In this document: positions 10,969 through 22,049 of the stretch, one piece after another
Layout: every line of letters begins with the position of its first letter
Numbering within the stretch: the first letter of the stretch is position 1
Assembly: GCF_003597395.2 (NCBI RefSeq)
Contig: NC_133773.1
Span: forward strand, 142,061,337 to 142,125,336
DNA: 64,000 bases
Reading direction: 5' to 3'
Origin: Chelonoidis abingdonii
Lineage: Eukaryota > Chordata > Testudines > Testudinidae
Notes under the pieces: model-generated
Database searches by the model: none
Told to the model about the DNA's origin: nothing
The model's input: the letters and a program-made list of their open reading frames with translations, nothing else
Made by a program: the position numbers and the translations under genes

Positions 10969-11060
10969 GCTCTGCTGGCGCCCCTCAACCCTGACCCACA
11001 GCCCCCTGCGATTCCAGCCCTGGATTCTCCCCAGCTCTGCTGGGGCCCCTCAATTCCAAC
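10969..11060. repeat. Continuation of the 56-bp minisatellite beyond the CR1
   Basis: CAGCTCTGCTGGCGCCCCTC and CAGCTCTGCTGGGGCCCCTC both resemble the array unit left of the CR1. This supports one array split by the LINE insertion. Confidence 0.65.
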
Positions 11061-12780
11061 CTGAAGCCAGCTTCCAGTCCTGGACTCCTTTATCAGCCTG
11101 AGCTGGCCCTTTAAGGGAGGATCTGGGCTCACACAGCCTGCTCTTGATTTCAGCGCAGAAAGGGGCTTTAGGAAAGGCAGGGCTAAGAGGGGAGGGTCTG
11201 TCTGGGCCTGCAGAGAGCAGGGCTGATGCAGGAGCTGATGTGGGCTCTGGGGAAGCAGCCTCTGGAGGGTTCAGTGATTTATGTCCTAGCCCCAGCGCTG
11301 GATTAAGGTAATCAGGGACCCCCAGCATACCTGGCATGGGGCCCCCTGTGTCCCCCCCACCTGAAGTGGCAGTGATGGACATGCTCTGTGAGAAGCAGCA
11401 GCTTCCCTCCCCCACCAGATTTATGACTGAGTCCCTTTCTCCCCTGCTTCTTCAGGGAGGGGAGTCCCCCCCGCAGACCGGATTTATCTGCATGGATAGG
11501 GGGAGCAGAGCTGGCTGCCCTCAGAGCTCTCTGCTGGGGAGATGTCAGTGGGGTCCCCCCAGGGTAGTGGGTCTTGGTATTCACATGCCATTGGGTTCCA
11601 TGGAGCAGCCCCTCCCTTGCCAGGCGGGTGGCTCAGGCTCTCGGCAGACACAGGCAGCTGCTGCTGTGTGATGCTGCAGAGCTGCTCTTCCCACCCACGG
11701 GGGCTAGAAACTCTTTTTTTCTTTTCAATGAAAGTTGAGATCCTGATGCAGGAGCCAGCCCCTGACAGGTCCATAGCACTTAGGCCTCAGCCCGGCTCCA
11801 CCTGGCCCCGGAGGCAGGCAGAAGGGTAAGGGACCAGTGGAGCAAAGGCAGAGATTGTGGGCAAAGGGAGCACAGAGGGCATGGGGTGGGAAGCAAATGC
11901 CAGTGTTCCCTGTGGTGGACCCCATCTAGAGTTTCCCAGGAAGAGAGGGAACCACCCCTTCCCATCTCTGTGGGCAGGGGAAAGCAGGGCAGAGCTGACC
12001 TGTTCCTCCTAAGGAGGAGGAAGTATCTCCTGGGATCTGCTGTGCAGCAGCAGGCCTGGAGCTGGTCAAGGCAGAGAGTTGATTTTGGCCTCACTTTTAC
12101 TCCCCAGAAGAGGAAGCCTCCTGCTTTTGCCAAAGGGCGCTGAGAGGGAGCCTGATTGTCTGGAAAGCCTGGGAAACTGAGGCATGGCTGCGACTGCCAG
12201 GCAGAGGTAAGCCTTTGCTTTCAGCTCCCTACAGGCACGTCGCTCTGCTGATGGCAGTTCCCTTTCCTCCGCGCTCCCTGAGCTGAGCAGCCCAGGCTTC
12301 CACAAGCCCTTGCCCCCCATAACATACGTGGGGTGCCATAGGAGCCCATGCAGCCCAGGCCAGCCTGTTTTCCTGCAGCTTCTCGCCTGGGCAGGAGGAA
12401 GCTGAGCTGCCTAATAAACCGGCTTACCTCCCCCAGGGCCTGCGATGAGCTGTGGGGTGAGCTGCTGGTGCGCTAGGCACCAGGGGCCCCGTGTCACAGG
12501 TCCCTCTCTGGTCACAGAGCCTGGATTCTGTGGCCCACAACTTGGGCTAGAGCTAAGAGGCGGCATTCCCATCCAGGAGCTTCCCCACAGTCCAGGCCCA
12601 TCTGGATCTGGCTCTGGAGAGAGGGGCCACCTGCCTGGTTCCGTGGACCTGGGTCCCTCCCAGCTCAGGCCTGTCTGGATCTGGGCCCATCTCTAGTTCT
12701 AACCCTAAGGTTCACTTGGCTTCTGGGCCTCCCCAACTCCCGGGCTCAATCCTACTGAATAAGGGGCCATAGGTTGTGTA
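11061..12780. other. Unannotated sequence
   Basis: About 1.7 kb without recognisable gene, terminal repeat or LINE/SINE signature. Frames on both strands (for example 11050-11415 minus and 11336-11671 plus) overlap and have no domains. Confidence 0.45.
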
Positions 12781-12811
12781 ATTAATGACATCTTCTCTCC
12801 TCCCACTTCAG

Positions 12812-12855
12812 TTCCCATGGCCCCAGCCCCTGCCGTGCAGTCCCAGGAAGACCCG
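12812..12855 (+). CDS. Candidate small host exon (speculative)
   Basis: A pyrimidine-rich tract ending CTCCCACTTCAG precedes this 44-bp segment, and CCG/GTGAGC, a good donor, follows it. Inside, an ATG at 12817 with fair Kozak context (CCCATGG) opens 13 codons, MAPAPAVQSQEDP, ending in phase 0 at the donor. A short first coding exon would look like this. I do not recognise the peptide, and splice-like pairs of this quality arise by chance in 64 kb. Confidence 0.2.
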
Positions 12856-13524
12856 GTGAGCCATGCGCTCTACAGCCTTGGCCTGTGATGCTAACACAGC
12901 CTCCGGCCCTATCTGTTTAGGCGTCTGTAGACACAGGTACGCCGCTGTTGCCTGGTCAGCCACCCACTGGCAGCCTGATCCCTCCCTGTAATGGCCCGTG
13001 GGTCCCTGAGGGGCCTGTGGCTATAAACTCAATCCTGGGCTGCTTCTCCCCCCGTCTTCCCTTTCTCCCTGCTCCTCTTGTCTGGCAATTAGCCTTACCA
13101 GGGAGGTGGGTAAGATGGGGTCTCTGAGCAAGCAGCACCGCTGAGCAGGCGCCTTCTCCTCGACATGTTTACTTGCAAGCTGTCAGGAAAGCGCGAATCC
13201 TCTTCAAAGTACATTTCACCCAATTAAATAATTAACCCAGGGTGTCACGTTGCATTTTTCTACCTCCGGCTCCATCCTCTGCTCCCTGCCAGTGTTTTCC
13301 ACACCTGCACCATTCCTGAGCTGCTTTCCCAGGGCCCCTCATGTCCTAGCTCCACTGTTAGAGCTTGTTGGCGGATCAGGGCTACAGTGATGGCGAGATT
13401 TTGCCTTTCGTCCAGGTGTCTGGGAGCACTGCAAAAATGGTTCTGGCAAAACTCTCTGCCAGTGCTGGTCCTGTCTCTCGGGTGGAGGAACAGAGGCTCC
13501 TTGGTGGCACGCTATCGGAACACA
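12856..13524. other. Unannotated sequence
   Basis: No gene or repeat recognised. Confidence 0.45.
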
Positions 13525-13740
13525 AGCATTGTCAGGCCAGATCAGACCATAGTCCATCTAGTCCAGTTGCCTCTCTCTGACAGTGGCCAGCACCAGATGC
13601 TTGAGAGGATGGTGCCAGAATCCTGCAGCAGGGAGTTCCAGGGATAACCTGCTCCCAGGGAGAGCTCCAAACCCCAATAGATATGGGCTCATGGCCTGAA
13701 ACAGGAGGGTTTCTGTCCCTTCCAGAGTCTTTCGTACCCC
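13525..13740 (-). mobile_element. CR1 LINE 3' fragment
   Basis: On the plus strand it reads CAGGCCAGATCAGACCATAG, TCCATCTAGTCCAG and CAGTGGCCAGCACCAGATGC, the reverse of a CR1 3' untranslated region. It is followed by the reversed 'aacctgctcccaggg' and 'catggcctgaaacaggaggg' segments. Non-coding. Confidence 0.85.
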
Positions 13741-13869
13741 CTTTAGAGGCAGAATTTCAAAGGAAAAGAGGCCAGGTAGGCACCCGACTCCCATCTGGGC
13801 CTTTGAAAAGTTTCCCTTTTGAATTTGCTACTATAAGGACTGGTCTATACATAGTGCTTGTTCCGTTTT

Positions 13870-14085
13870 AACAGCCTGATACAGTGGATAGAGCACAGCT
13901 CCGGGACTCGGGAGACCTGGCTTCTATTCCCAGCTCTGCCATTGACCTGCTGGGTGATCTTGGGCACACTCTGTGCCTTGGTTTCCCCATCCCCATATGG
14001 CGATAATGATACTGACCGCCTTTGATCTACTGATGAAACGTGCTATAGAAGAGCCAGGTAGTGGTGGCAGTGGTGTTATTATTGA
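13870..14085 (+). repeat. tRNA-derived SINE, near full length
   Basis: The head is ATACAGTGGATAGAGCACAG and the B-box-like part is TTCTATTCCCAGCTCTGCC. Then come 'gggtgatcttgggcac' and CTTGGTTTCCCCATCCCC, and a tail with 'tgctatagaag' ending in a TTATTATT-like run. This is one of the most complete SINEs of the window. Confidence 0.82.
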
Positions 14086-14974
14086 CTAGATTGGTTTGAA
14101 ACCAGCGTAGTGAACATTGACTGTTCAGTGTGGATGTGGGTTATGCCTGTATAGAGACTGTCTTCACACCAATGTAGCTTATTCCTGTGCCTTTATACTG
14201 GTATGTGTGTGCCTGTGTGAACACAAAAGGGTTGTAGCATGTTAACTGTACTGGTAAAAAATTTGCACGCTGCCAAAAGGAAAGGGTTAACTGGGTATGA
14301 AAACTGCACAGACGTGATGGGGGAGCCCACCCCACACAAGACCTGGAGGCGTCAATTAGGCAAATGAATTAACCCTAGGCTGCACCTTGGGAAAAGCTAG
14401 GGCCTGCTAGGGCCTAACTGGTGATGAAGTCCTGCTGGGGGAATCTGGGCAGGAATTTGGAAGTTGGCAGGCTCATGGAGGAAATATGCAGGCCTGCTCC
14501 TGGGTACAAGGGGGAAGAACAGGAAGCTGCAAGGACAGGGTAGGAAGCAATCTAGGGAAGGAGTAGGAAAGGCTGGGAGAGGAAAAGCCCAGATCTGCTG
14601 CTGGGTTGAGGGTCTCTGGACTGGAACCCAGTGAGGCGAGTGGGCCAGGTTCCCCCACAAGTTGCTGCTGGAGTGACACACTAGGGCGAGCTCGTTTGGG
14701 GCTGGCAGGAAGCAGACTTTGATGGTACCCCGGAAGAGGGGAGAACTTTAATGGGACTTAGCCAAAGGGCTAAGCCGTGAAGAGGAAAGTGCTGCAGCTC
14801 CTGGTGCACAAGAAGCCACGGAGTAAGTGAGGCTGAGGAACTGCAGGAAGGGGCTTCAGACCTGGTGGCATGGCTAATTCCCCAGATGAGCCACAAGGAG
14901 GCGCCACTGAGCAGTGAGTAGTGCTGAGCCCGGTGCTACACCATTCCTAACTCTGGGTAGCCTTGTTATCCGTA
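14086..14974. other. Unannotated; possible old MITE at 14090-14260
   Basis: The first 170 bp contain degraded phrases typical of old DNA-element remnants ('tcttcacaccaatgtagctta', 'gtgtgaacac'), but no paired ends can be defined. The rest shows no gene or repeat. Confidence 0.35.
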
Positions 14975-15320
14975 TAACTGTCTAATCCTTTTATGATCTG
15001 CCTGGGTCTTGGCCTCACTGACACCCTGTGGCAATGAGTTCCACTGTCTAATGATGAGAGGGAGGAGTATGGGAGAGTTTCCGTCTATCAGTTTTGATTG
15101 GCCACCTTTGCATTCTGTTAACTATCCTCACTGACACCCTGTGGCAATGAGTTCCACTGTCTAATGATGAGAGGGAGGAGTATGGGAGAGTTTCCGTCTA
15201 TCAGTTTTGATTGGCCACCTTTGCATTCTGTTAACTATCCTCTCGTCCTTGTGTTATGAGACAGGAGGAACAGAAATTCCTGGTCTGCCTTTTCTCTAGC
15301 ATTCATTATTTTATATAATT
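14975..15320 (-). mobile_element. CR1 LINE 3' fragment with internal tandem duplication
   Basis: The plus strand carries the reversed CR1 phrases GTGGCAATGAGTTCCACTG, CTATCAGTTTTGATTGGCC and CGTCCTTGTGTTATGAGA. The normal order is interrupted by an exact repetition of a 113-bp block (15013-15125 repeated at 15126-15238). Confidence 0.85.
15013..15238. repeat. Exact 113-bp tandem duplication
   Basis: Positions 15013-15125 and 15126-15238 read identically, both beginning CCTCACTGACACCCTGTG and ending CTGTTAACTAT. The copies are identical although the host CR1 is visibly diverged, so the duplication is recent or an assembly error. Confidence 0.95.
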
Positions 15321-15794
15321 TATAAAAGGCACCTAGAATTCCCAGTTCTCATTCCAGTTCTCTTACCACTAGACTCCACTTCCTCACATAAGTGCCCGCG
15401 ACACTGTGTGAAATGGCACAAGTCATGCAAGCTCTGTACCGCACGGGTGGCTGAGCTGCACGTATGGCCATCCAAGGTGTGTGGCATCAGCTGTGTGGAT
15501 GGAGGTCCCTGCAGTCCAGTCCCAGCACAAATAGGTTTCCTGCTAGTGGGGAAACCCAAGCTTGCAGCGTTCCATAATAGGTCCCCAGGTCAAGCCATCT
15601 CTGGGAAACAGGGTGTGGGGCTGTGGGCTGCCAAAGGCCAGGCTCTCTCATTCACGATGGTCAGTACAGACCAGGTTACAGTCCTGGCAGCCTGGTTCTG
15701 AGTGAGGCCCCCACCTCTGCATGCGTAACTGAGGCCTGGCTGGAGGACACTCCTCCCTCCGCTTGCCACGTGTCTCCAGTTGGGTGATCAGTTC
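15321..15794. other. Unannotated spacer
   Basis: No gene or repeat recognised. Confidence 0.45.
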
Positions 15795-15880
15795 AGCAGC
15801 ACAGATTTCAAGGCCCGAAGGGACCAGTGTGGTGGCCACCCAGTCTGACCGCCTGCATAGCAAAGGGCAGAGAATTTTCC
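15795..15880 (-). mobile_element. CR1 LINE terminal 3' fragment
   Basis: CAAGGCCCGAAGGGACCAGT followed by 'cccagtctgaccgcctgcat' is the reversed end of a CR1. Only the last ~85 bp is identifiable; a C-run follows at about 15889-15899. Confidence 0.7.
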
Positions 15881-16244
15881 CTCCCCTCCCCCCCCCCCCG
15901 AAGTTCCCTGTAAGCAGGGCTCTTATTTTGGTCGGGTCATTGGTTTGAGGCCCTTGCGTTCAGGCGTGGACATCACGGGAGTGTTGGCGCTCCCTGAAAA
16001 CGAGGCCTTCTGAGGACTTCACTAAACAATCACTAGGCATGGGGATATTTGTCAAAATTTGAGCACTTTTCTCCAAGGAATTCTCTGAATCAGCTGGTTG
16101 GGGGGAAGCCTTTATGGGGTTTGCATACATCAAGGGGAATTTAAGGGTACTTCTAGTTGGGCTTAATTACAAACGTCTTAAAACTGATTCCCCCCTACCC
16201 TAGGCTGTTAATATTTTTAGCTCTCACTTGGTGTCTTCAAAGCA
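15881..16244. other. Unannotated spacer
   Basis: No gene or repeat recognised apart from a short C homopolymer near 15889. Confidence 0.45.
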
Positions 16245-16440
16245 CATTGGATGAACATGAATTAATTCATTCTCACAGCATCCATAGGCTGTAGCTGCTT
16301 TTCCCATTTTGCAAGTGGCACAGAAAGGTGAGGTGATGTGCCCAAGGGTACTCACTAAATCAGTGGCAAAGCCATGACTAGGCCATTCAAATCTCTGATT
16401 CCCAGCACCTGCTTATCATGGTGCCCATGTACTCCAGCCA
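16245..16440 (-). repeat. MIR-like SINE
   Basis: The plus strand shows the reversed core (TTTTCCCATTTTGCAAGTGG), then GTGATGTGCCCAAGGGTACT and 'cagtggcaaagccatgactagg', the mirror order of a MIR-type SINE. Confidence 0.75.
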
Positions 16441-16684
16441 AAAAATTACACTAGCCATTGAGCCTTAATGGTCTTGTAAAAAATAAAGCTGGATGCTACC
16501 TCCCATAGCTGCTGTGGGGCCTCCGTGCTGTGTTTACGCACTACAATAGTCCTTCATTACATGACCTGATATACTGTTTCCCAAGTAATGCAAAGTAGTG
16601 TTGCTCTGCAAGTTGAGATGCACGTGGGTAGCATTTCATGGTACCAGGTTCAGCTCTGTGAATGTCAGACTTCTAAGGGACTAG

Positions 16685-16910
16685 CTAGAGAGGCAATGTG
16701 GCCTAGTGAATAGAGCACTGGGACTCGACGGAGCTGAGGATAGAACCCAGATCTCTCACTGCCCTGCTGGATGACCTTGAGCAAGTCACTCCATTGCCCC
16801 ATGCCTCAGTTTCCCCATCTGGAGAATGGGGGTGATGATAATTGCCTCCTTCATAAAGCACTTTTACACAGGTGAAAAGGGCTAGATCAGACCTCAGTAT
16901 TACCACTGTT
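16685..16910 (+). repeat. tRNA-derived SINE
   Basis: The head is GAGGCAATGTGGCCTAGTGA with 'atagagcactgggactcg'. GACCTTGAGCAAGTCACTCC and CATGCCTCAGTTTCCCCATC follow, then a tail with 'ataaagcacttttacac'. The order and spacing are complete. It lies about 245 bp after the minus-strand SINE. Confidence 0.82.
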
Positions 16911-17237
16911 CAGTATTAACTAGGCAAACTTAACATTCTCTTATCGGAGTTTTTAATGGAATTTCTTATGTTCTTTTTTTTTTTTTTTAAGCAGAAGGAA
17001 CTGTATGACATGAGGCTACTTAGCAAGCTGCCCTCTAAACACTTTAACCTTACCGAGGTCCCGGGCAGGTGGGAGCCCCCCTCCTGAGCTGTGTAGCTTG
17101 TACCTGGAAAAGGAGTAGCGTAACAGAGGCCAGGGCTCCACAGCCCTCCCTCATTCACTGCATAGGCGTTCATTTGAATTGCTCGGTAAATGGGGCTCAT
17201 AAACAAACATCTATTTTTTAATCATGCTAAAAGCAAG
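16911..17237. other. Unannotated spacer with T homopolymer
   Basis: Contains a T run near 16974-16989; no gene recognised. Confidence 0.45.
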
Positions 17238-18226
17238 GTGAGACCTCCCAGCAACAAAGGACGCAGGTCCCACTTACAGGATAGGGGACTATCCTAGTGT
17301 GCGGTGACTCTGAAAAGGATTTAGGGGTCAGAGTGGACAAGCAACTCAAGAGGAGCTCTCCCATGCAGTGCTGTGGCTGAAGGCACTAACGTGATCCTGG
17401 GATGTATAGATGAGGGAACATTGAATAGACGCAAGGAAATGGTGTTATCTCTGGGGACGACTTTGCTGAGCTCATTACTGGCACAGTGTGTCCAGTTTTG
17501 GTATCAGCATGTTGAAAAGGAGCTGAAAAGAGCTACATGAATGACCTGAGATCTGGAAAACAGGCCTTATGGTGAGAGACTTAAGAAGCTCAATCAGCTG
17601 AGCTTAGCCTTCTCTTCGGCCTAGAGAGGAGAAGACTTCTGATAGTAGAGGACTCTTTAATCTAGCAGGCAAAGATCTAACAAGATGCAACGGCTGGAAG
17701 ATGACTCTAGACAAATTGAAATTAGAAATAGGGGGCATATTTTAACATTGAAGGTCATTAAGTTTTGGGATAATTAAGTTTGGGATAGTTAACCAAAGTT
17801 AAGTTGAATTCGTTAAGTCTGGATGTCTTTCTGGAAGACAGGCCCCCCGACAGATCAAACCCAGGGCGGAAGTGACAAATCCGTCACTTCCAGGACCGCC
17901 CACTCCAGCCTGCGGGACCCCCAAAACACTGGGCCCAGAGCGGTCTCTCATGCCTAGGTGTCCTGCAGCCTGCCAGGGCAATACTGAAGTGGTGGCCAGG
18001 GGCCCCCAGGCCCTTTTAAATTGCTCAGGCCCCACGGGAATTGCCACCTTTGTCGTCCCCCACCCCCCTCTGGTCAGCAGGCCTGCTTGAAGATATGCTT
18101 TAGCTCACCCAGAAGTTACAGGCTTGATCAGGGGTCATGGGCTGAGGTTCTCTGGCCTGCATTGTGCAGGTCAGACTAGGTAATCAGTGATCCCTCAAGT
18201 GGCCCTTAACATCTGTGAATCTCACT
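17238..18226 (+). mobile_element. CR1 LINE 3' region, split by a MITE
   Basis: Left part (17238-17838): CR1 phrases 'gactctgaaaaggatttagg', 'gtccagttttggtatcagc', 'gcaacggctggaagatgactc' and a decayed reading frame. The right part resumes at 18086 with AGATATGCTTTAGCTCACCC and ends with GATCCCTCAAGTGGCCCTTA. The break is filled by the 247-bp MITE 17839-18085. Stops and indels show an old copy. Confidence 0.9.
17839..18085. mobile_element. hAT-type MITE nested in CR1
   Basis: The element begins CAGGCCCCCCGAC and ends in a sequence whose reverse complement starts CAGGCCTGCTGACC. The flanks are CTGGAAGA (17831-17838) and CTTGAAGA (18086-18093), an 8-bp duplication with one difference. Removing the insert restores the CR1 order. 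The 72-aa and 82-aa frames here are incidental. Confidence 0.82.
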
Positions 18227-18539
18227 GACTCTTTGTGTCATCCCAAAATTTTCCACTGCTCATTTAAAGTTGGCCATGTATGTACTCAGCACAGCCATCC
18301 TGAGCAGCGCATGAGCTCAGCGAGAAAACTGTGCAAAATACACTGAGCTTGTGCCACGTACAGTCACCAGCGTGCCCAAAGAGGGTCAAATCTAAACCCG
18401 TTTTCACCCCAGCAGTCCAAGAAACTCTTCTCAACCGGGGATGATTTCCCTCAGCATTACCTGGCACTTCCATAGCAAATATTACAGGAGGGAGCATTGT
18501 CCAGCCCTTAGATTCGGGCGAGTGGGAGTCAGCCAGGAA
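18227..18539. other. Unannotated spacer
   Basis: No gene or repeat recognised. Confidence 0.45.
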
Positions 18540-18720
18540 CAACACCCAGATTGCCTATGTCACTGACTCTGTATGACAATGAGCAAGATACTTAACCGTC
18601 CTGTGCCTTGGTTTCCCCACCTCTGCAAAGGAGATAGTACTTACCCCCAGAGAGGTCTAGGATACTCGCATCGAAGGGCTGCACAGAGCTCTAATTAATA
18701 TTTGACAGTGATCTTCAATA
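18540..18720 (+). repeat. MIR-like SINE fragment
   Basis: The phrase 'gacaatgagcaagatactta' is followed by CTGTGCCTTGGTTTCCCCAC and 'gggctgcacagagctc', in SINE core-to-tail order; the head is missing. Confidence 0.7.
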
Positions 18721-19479
18721 AGAAGATTGCCAAAGTCTATAGACTAAAGCTTCCCAGCTGACACTGTGTTGTGTGGCATAGCCATTTAGAATGTCACAGA
18801 AGCGGCAGGGATAGAAGACTGATACCCCCTGCTCCAGAAGCCCAGGCCCCCATCCCTTGCCCTAAAGGAGAATCTCCATTAGCAGTATAAGGCCAATGAG
18901 GCACAGCTGAGTAGTTCTGATTCCACCCAGCAGAGGGCAGTGGCCCCTCTCGTGCACACCAGTTTACCAATTGCTGCATGGTTGGGATGAGAAGGTTACA
19001 AAAACCAAAAAGGGAGGAAGCATGTAGGATGATGCCCTGTTTAGGTGATCTCAGAGGTATCTCTGGTGGCAGAATCACCAACTAAGTGGAAGCAGCAGTC
19101 ACAAAAGGGGGGAGAGGAAGACCCACATGCCTGTTAGGCACGCCTCTTCCATCATTCATTGCCCCCAGAGCACTATGGGTAATATATATAATGCTGCCCA
19201 CATCCACCCAAAGCGTTTGCCTTGGAGGTCTGTTCTATAATGTGGCCCTTGTCACCCTTCAGAGTTCTAGCACCTCTTTGATGTGTTAATTGGGTGGAGG
19301 GGAGGGATGGGTTTGACTTGTGTAACCTGAGCTGTCCCTCCACCAGGCTCTTTACAATTCAGCTACATCTGGAAGGAAATAACCTCCATTGAGAGCAGTT
19401 TCTTTTGTGTTGATTGGTCCTGAAATCAAAGCAAGAAGCCCCTTCCCATTCCCACTGCCCCTGCCCCTGAAGCCTGTGC
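18721..19479. other. Unannotated sequence
   Basis: No gene, terminal repeat or known family recognised. Confidence 0.45.
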
Positions 19480-19690
19480 AGAGGCAGCTTAATATTTAAC
19501 TGCCAAAGTAAATGCAATAATTTAAAGCTTCCCCTCCCCCAGCCAAAAATAAATAAATAGGAGGGGAATAATCAGATCCTGCTGCTTTCCCATAGCTTCC
19601 CTCCTTTTAAAAGTGTAATTTAATCAGCATGAGAAAATTAAGAAAATATAATTGACTCATTATGGTTGTCTTTCATCATGAGTCTTTATT
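19480..19690. other. Candidate conserved non-coding block
   Basis: This AT-rich, non-repetitive segment contains TAATATTTAACTGCC, AATAATTTAAAGCTT, TGTAATTTAATCAGC and ATTGACTCATTATGG (the TGACTCA core is AP-1-like). The texture resembles a regulatory element; no conservation data are available. Confidence 0.25.
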
Positions 19691-19939
19691 GTTAGAGATT
19701 CTTTGACTGGCTGATCAAGCGTCCTTCAATCCAATGGGGTGTTGGTGAGGTGACAAGCGCCTCCTGCTGAGCAGCCTGCAGCAGGCTGGGTTTTGGTGGC
19801 AGGCCTCCATCGCATGGGCTGACGCCCACATGTAGCATTTGAGATCTCAGAGGGAGTATTTTTGTCTGGCCGAGGGACAATGGAGAAAGTCTCTCCATTC
19901 ACTGAGCTGGTCCATTGTTACAGGCATACAAATATTAGT

Positions 19940-20110
19940 GGTTTGGTAAAGTCTGCGATATGCTAGTACTGTGCTTCATCGACAATAAACCTGGCTGGGC
20001 ACCTTCATCCCTTAACAGACCTTGTGGTCATTGGGTGGTTTGCTCGAGGTCTACTGTGCTATCTGTCTGCCCAGGGCTGGGGTGGCACACAGAGGGAACA
20101 TACACATGCA
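19940..20110 (+). mobile_element. Possible LTR fragment (R-U5-like)
   Basis: CATCGACAATAAACCTGGCT supplies an AATAAA signal. A segment including 'cttcatcccttaacagacc' and 'gtggtcattgggtggtttgc' follows, resembling the U5 end of a retroviral LTR. No TG start, CA end or target duplication could be fixed, and there is no coding sequence. Confidence 0.35.
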
Positions 20111-20639
20111 GCCAAACATCATCAACATCTAACCACAGCTGGTTCCCCAGTTTTGCAGCTGCATGCAGCAGGAGGGCAGAGAGGATCTCTGGTGGCTTGC
20201 TGACTTGGTTTGCACTGGATAGCCTTGCCTACGTTGGAAAGAAGAGAACCTGAATTCACCACCAGTGCAGTCTCTCTGGTGGAAGCAGTGGTATAGACAG
20301 AGCTCAGGAATTAGCCAGTTGAATGTTTGGTTACTCTGGTGAGGCTGCCTATAAGAGCTCTAGTGGCAGAGGTGGATTTGGTGATATGCACATTGGCTCA
20401 CTTGGAACTCGAGGCCAGAGGTATTTTTGGGAACCAAAATATATCGCTGAGCCCTCCTGAAAATTGGGCCACTTATTTAGGTGCCTATATGAGAGTTGAG
20501 CTCTTGAAATCTGGCCTTGATCTGAGACCCCACCCCGATCATCTCACCTCTGGCACCAATCAAACATCAGATGGTAATGGCTCTCAGAAAGCGTCCACCT
20601 GGGCTAGATTAGAACAGGTGACTTCTGTACCTGGGAGAC
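20111..20639. other. Mostly unannotated; SINE-related patch at 20440-20520
   Basis: The short patch 'gaaaattgggccacttattt aggtgcctata' resembles the internal segment of some SINEs in this window. The remainder shows nothing I recognise. Confidence 0.35.
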
Positions 20640-20760
20640 AGGGTGGGTGAGGGAATATCTTTTATTGGACCAACTTTTGAGCTTACACACAGATCTTTTT
20701 CAGGGCTGGGAAACTAGCTCTGAGTGTCAAAGCTAAATACAAGGTGGAACAGATTGTTTA
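20640..20760 (+). repeat. Dispersed foldback-type repeat (member of a 27425-27570-like family)
   Basis: GGGAATATCTTTTATTGGAC, 'caacttttgagcttacacac' and 'tttttcagggctgggaaact' match the related copy near 27465-27530 and a repeat common in reptile genomes. Only part of the palindrome is retained. Confidence 0.55.
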
Positions 20761-22049
20761 GCTAGGCACCAAGAGGTAAAAAGCTCTGTGTTCAATTGCC
20801 ACTTTCTTAAATCCCTGAGATCCTCCTTGTCCTAGTGCTGGAGAGGAAAGGAAGAGAAACAGCACCTGAGCCAATTCTGGGTCCAGTTCTGATTAGCTCA
20901 CACGCCTGTCTGCTGGGGTTTTCTGTGGGGGTGGGAGCCTCTAGGAAGTGGCCCAGGATCATCGAACTCACGTCACATGGGCTGCCAAACTGCCATCTGC
21001 TGGGGAGACCTGTGTCACTCTTCTTAGCATACGCGCAACGTGCCTCCCATTGGATTCATCACCAAATTGGGTCCGCTGGTTGTACCATTAGCTTGCCCAG
21101 GCCAGGTACCGACGGGGAGCGTGACATGAACACTGACATGAAGGACCTGGAGGTAGAAGGCCCTGTAGCTCATGCCTGACACCTGAGCCAGCCAGTGAAC
21201 ATTTTAACAGCACACGTGCTTCTGTGTCTCTCCCACTGAGTCCCAAAGACAGTGTTCTTCCCCTGGGATGCCAGATCCCACAGCAAGGACGTTCTCCTCT
21301 GTGTCTGTAATAGGGGGCCGAGTAGAATATGAAGCTGCTGGTAGGGCCCTGCCCTCTGCCAAGAGAAGTCAAACTCCCATTGGACTGGCTTGGGCTCTTA
21401 TTGGCATAACCCAGACATGGGTGATCGTCATTTCACGCTGTTGCGACCAAGGGCACAATCAGGCCCTTCGATCTACATGACCAGGCATTTTCCAATTTCT
21501 TCAGAACCTAGAAGGGTCCAGGGCCCGAATCCCAAAGGCCTGATGTAAATGGTGCAAGTTCAGTGGAGCTGCCACTTTGTACACCAGGGCTGGAGTTGCT
21601 ACATAGCTCATAGACCCTTTTCCTGTTTCCATGCACCTTGGGTGATATTCTTCCTCCATGAGAATTCTTCTATTGACAGAGCTGTTTAATTGCAGGAGCT
21701 GGGCTGTTTGCTGAATCAATACAACAGCTGCCACATCTGCTGCGTGGAAAGTTTCAAGGCAGAAATGAGCATTAGGGGCTCTGAACCTTCCCCACCCCTC
21801 CTCAAAAATTAGATTTACAAATCTAATCCTAGCTACCACTGGCTTTGACAAATGGCTTATCTCCCACCACACCGACCCAGCCAGCACGCCAAAGCAGGCA
21901 GAACAGGATCAAGACATTAAAAAAAGCAGACAGCAGAACAACAGAGGGCTCAGGACCTCTACCTTGACGCTGACCCTGTGTTGACCCTGACACTGAGCTG
22001 GTGGCCCAGGGGACCCACATTAATGGACTGCTACAAAGCACTCTCTAGG
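20761..22049. other. Unannotated sequence
   Basis: 1.3 kb with no supported gene. The 128-codon minus frame at 21501-21887 and the 114-codon plus frame at 20835-21179 show no domain or homopolymer pattern that would argue for coding. Confidence 0.4.

Noticed and set aside
16685..16910. Functional tRNA gene
   Set aside because: tRNA-like boxes here and in other SINEs are followed by SINE core and tail, and no cloverleaf with paired acceptor arms is evident.
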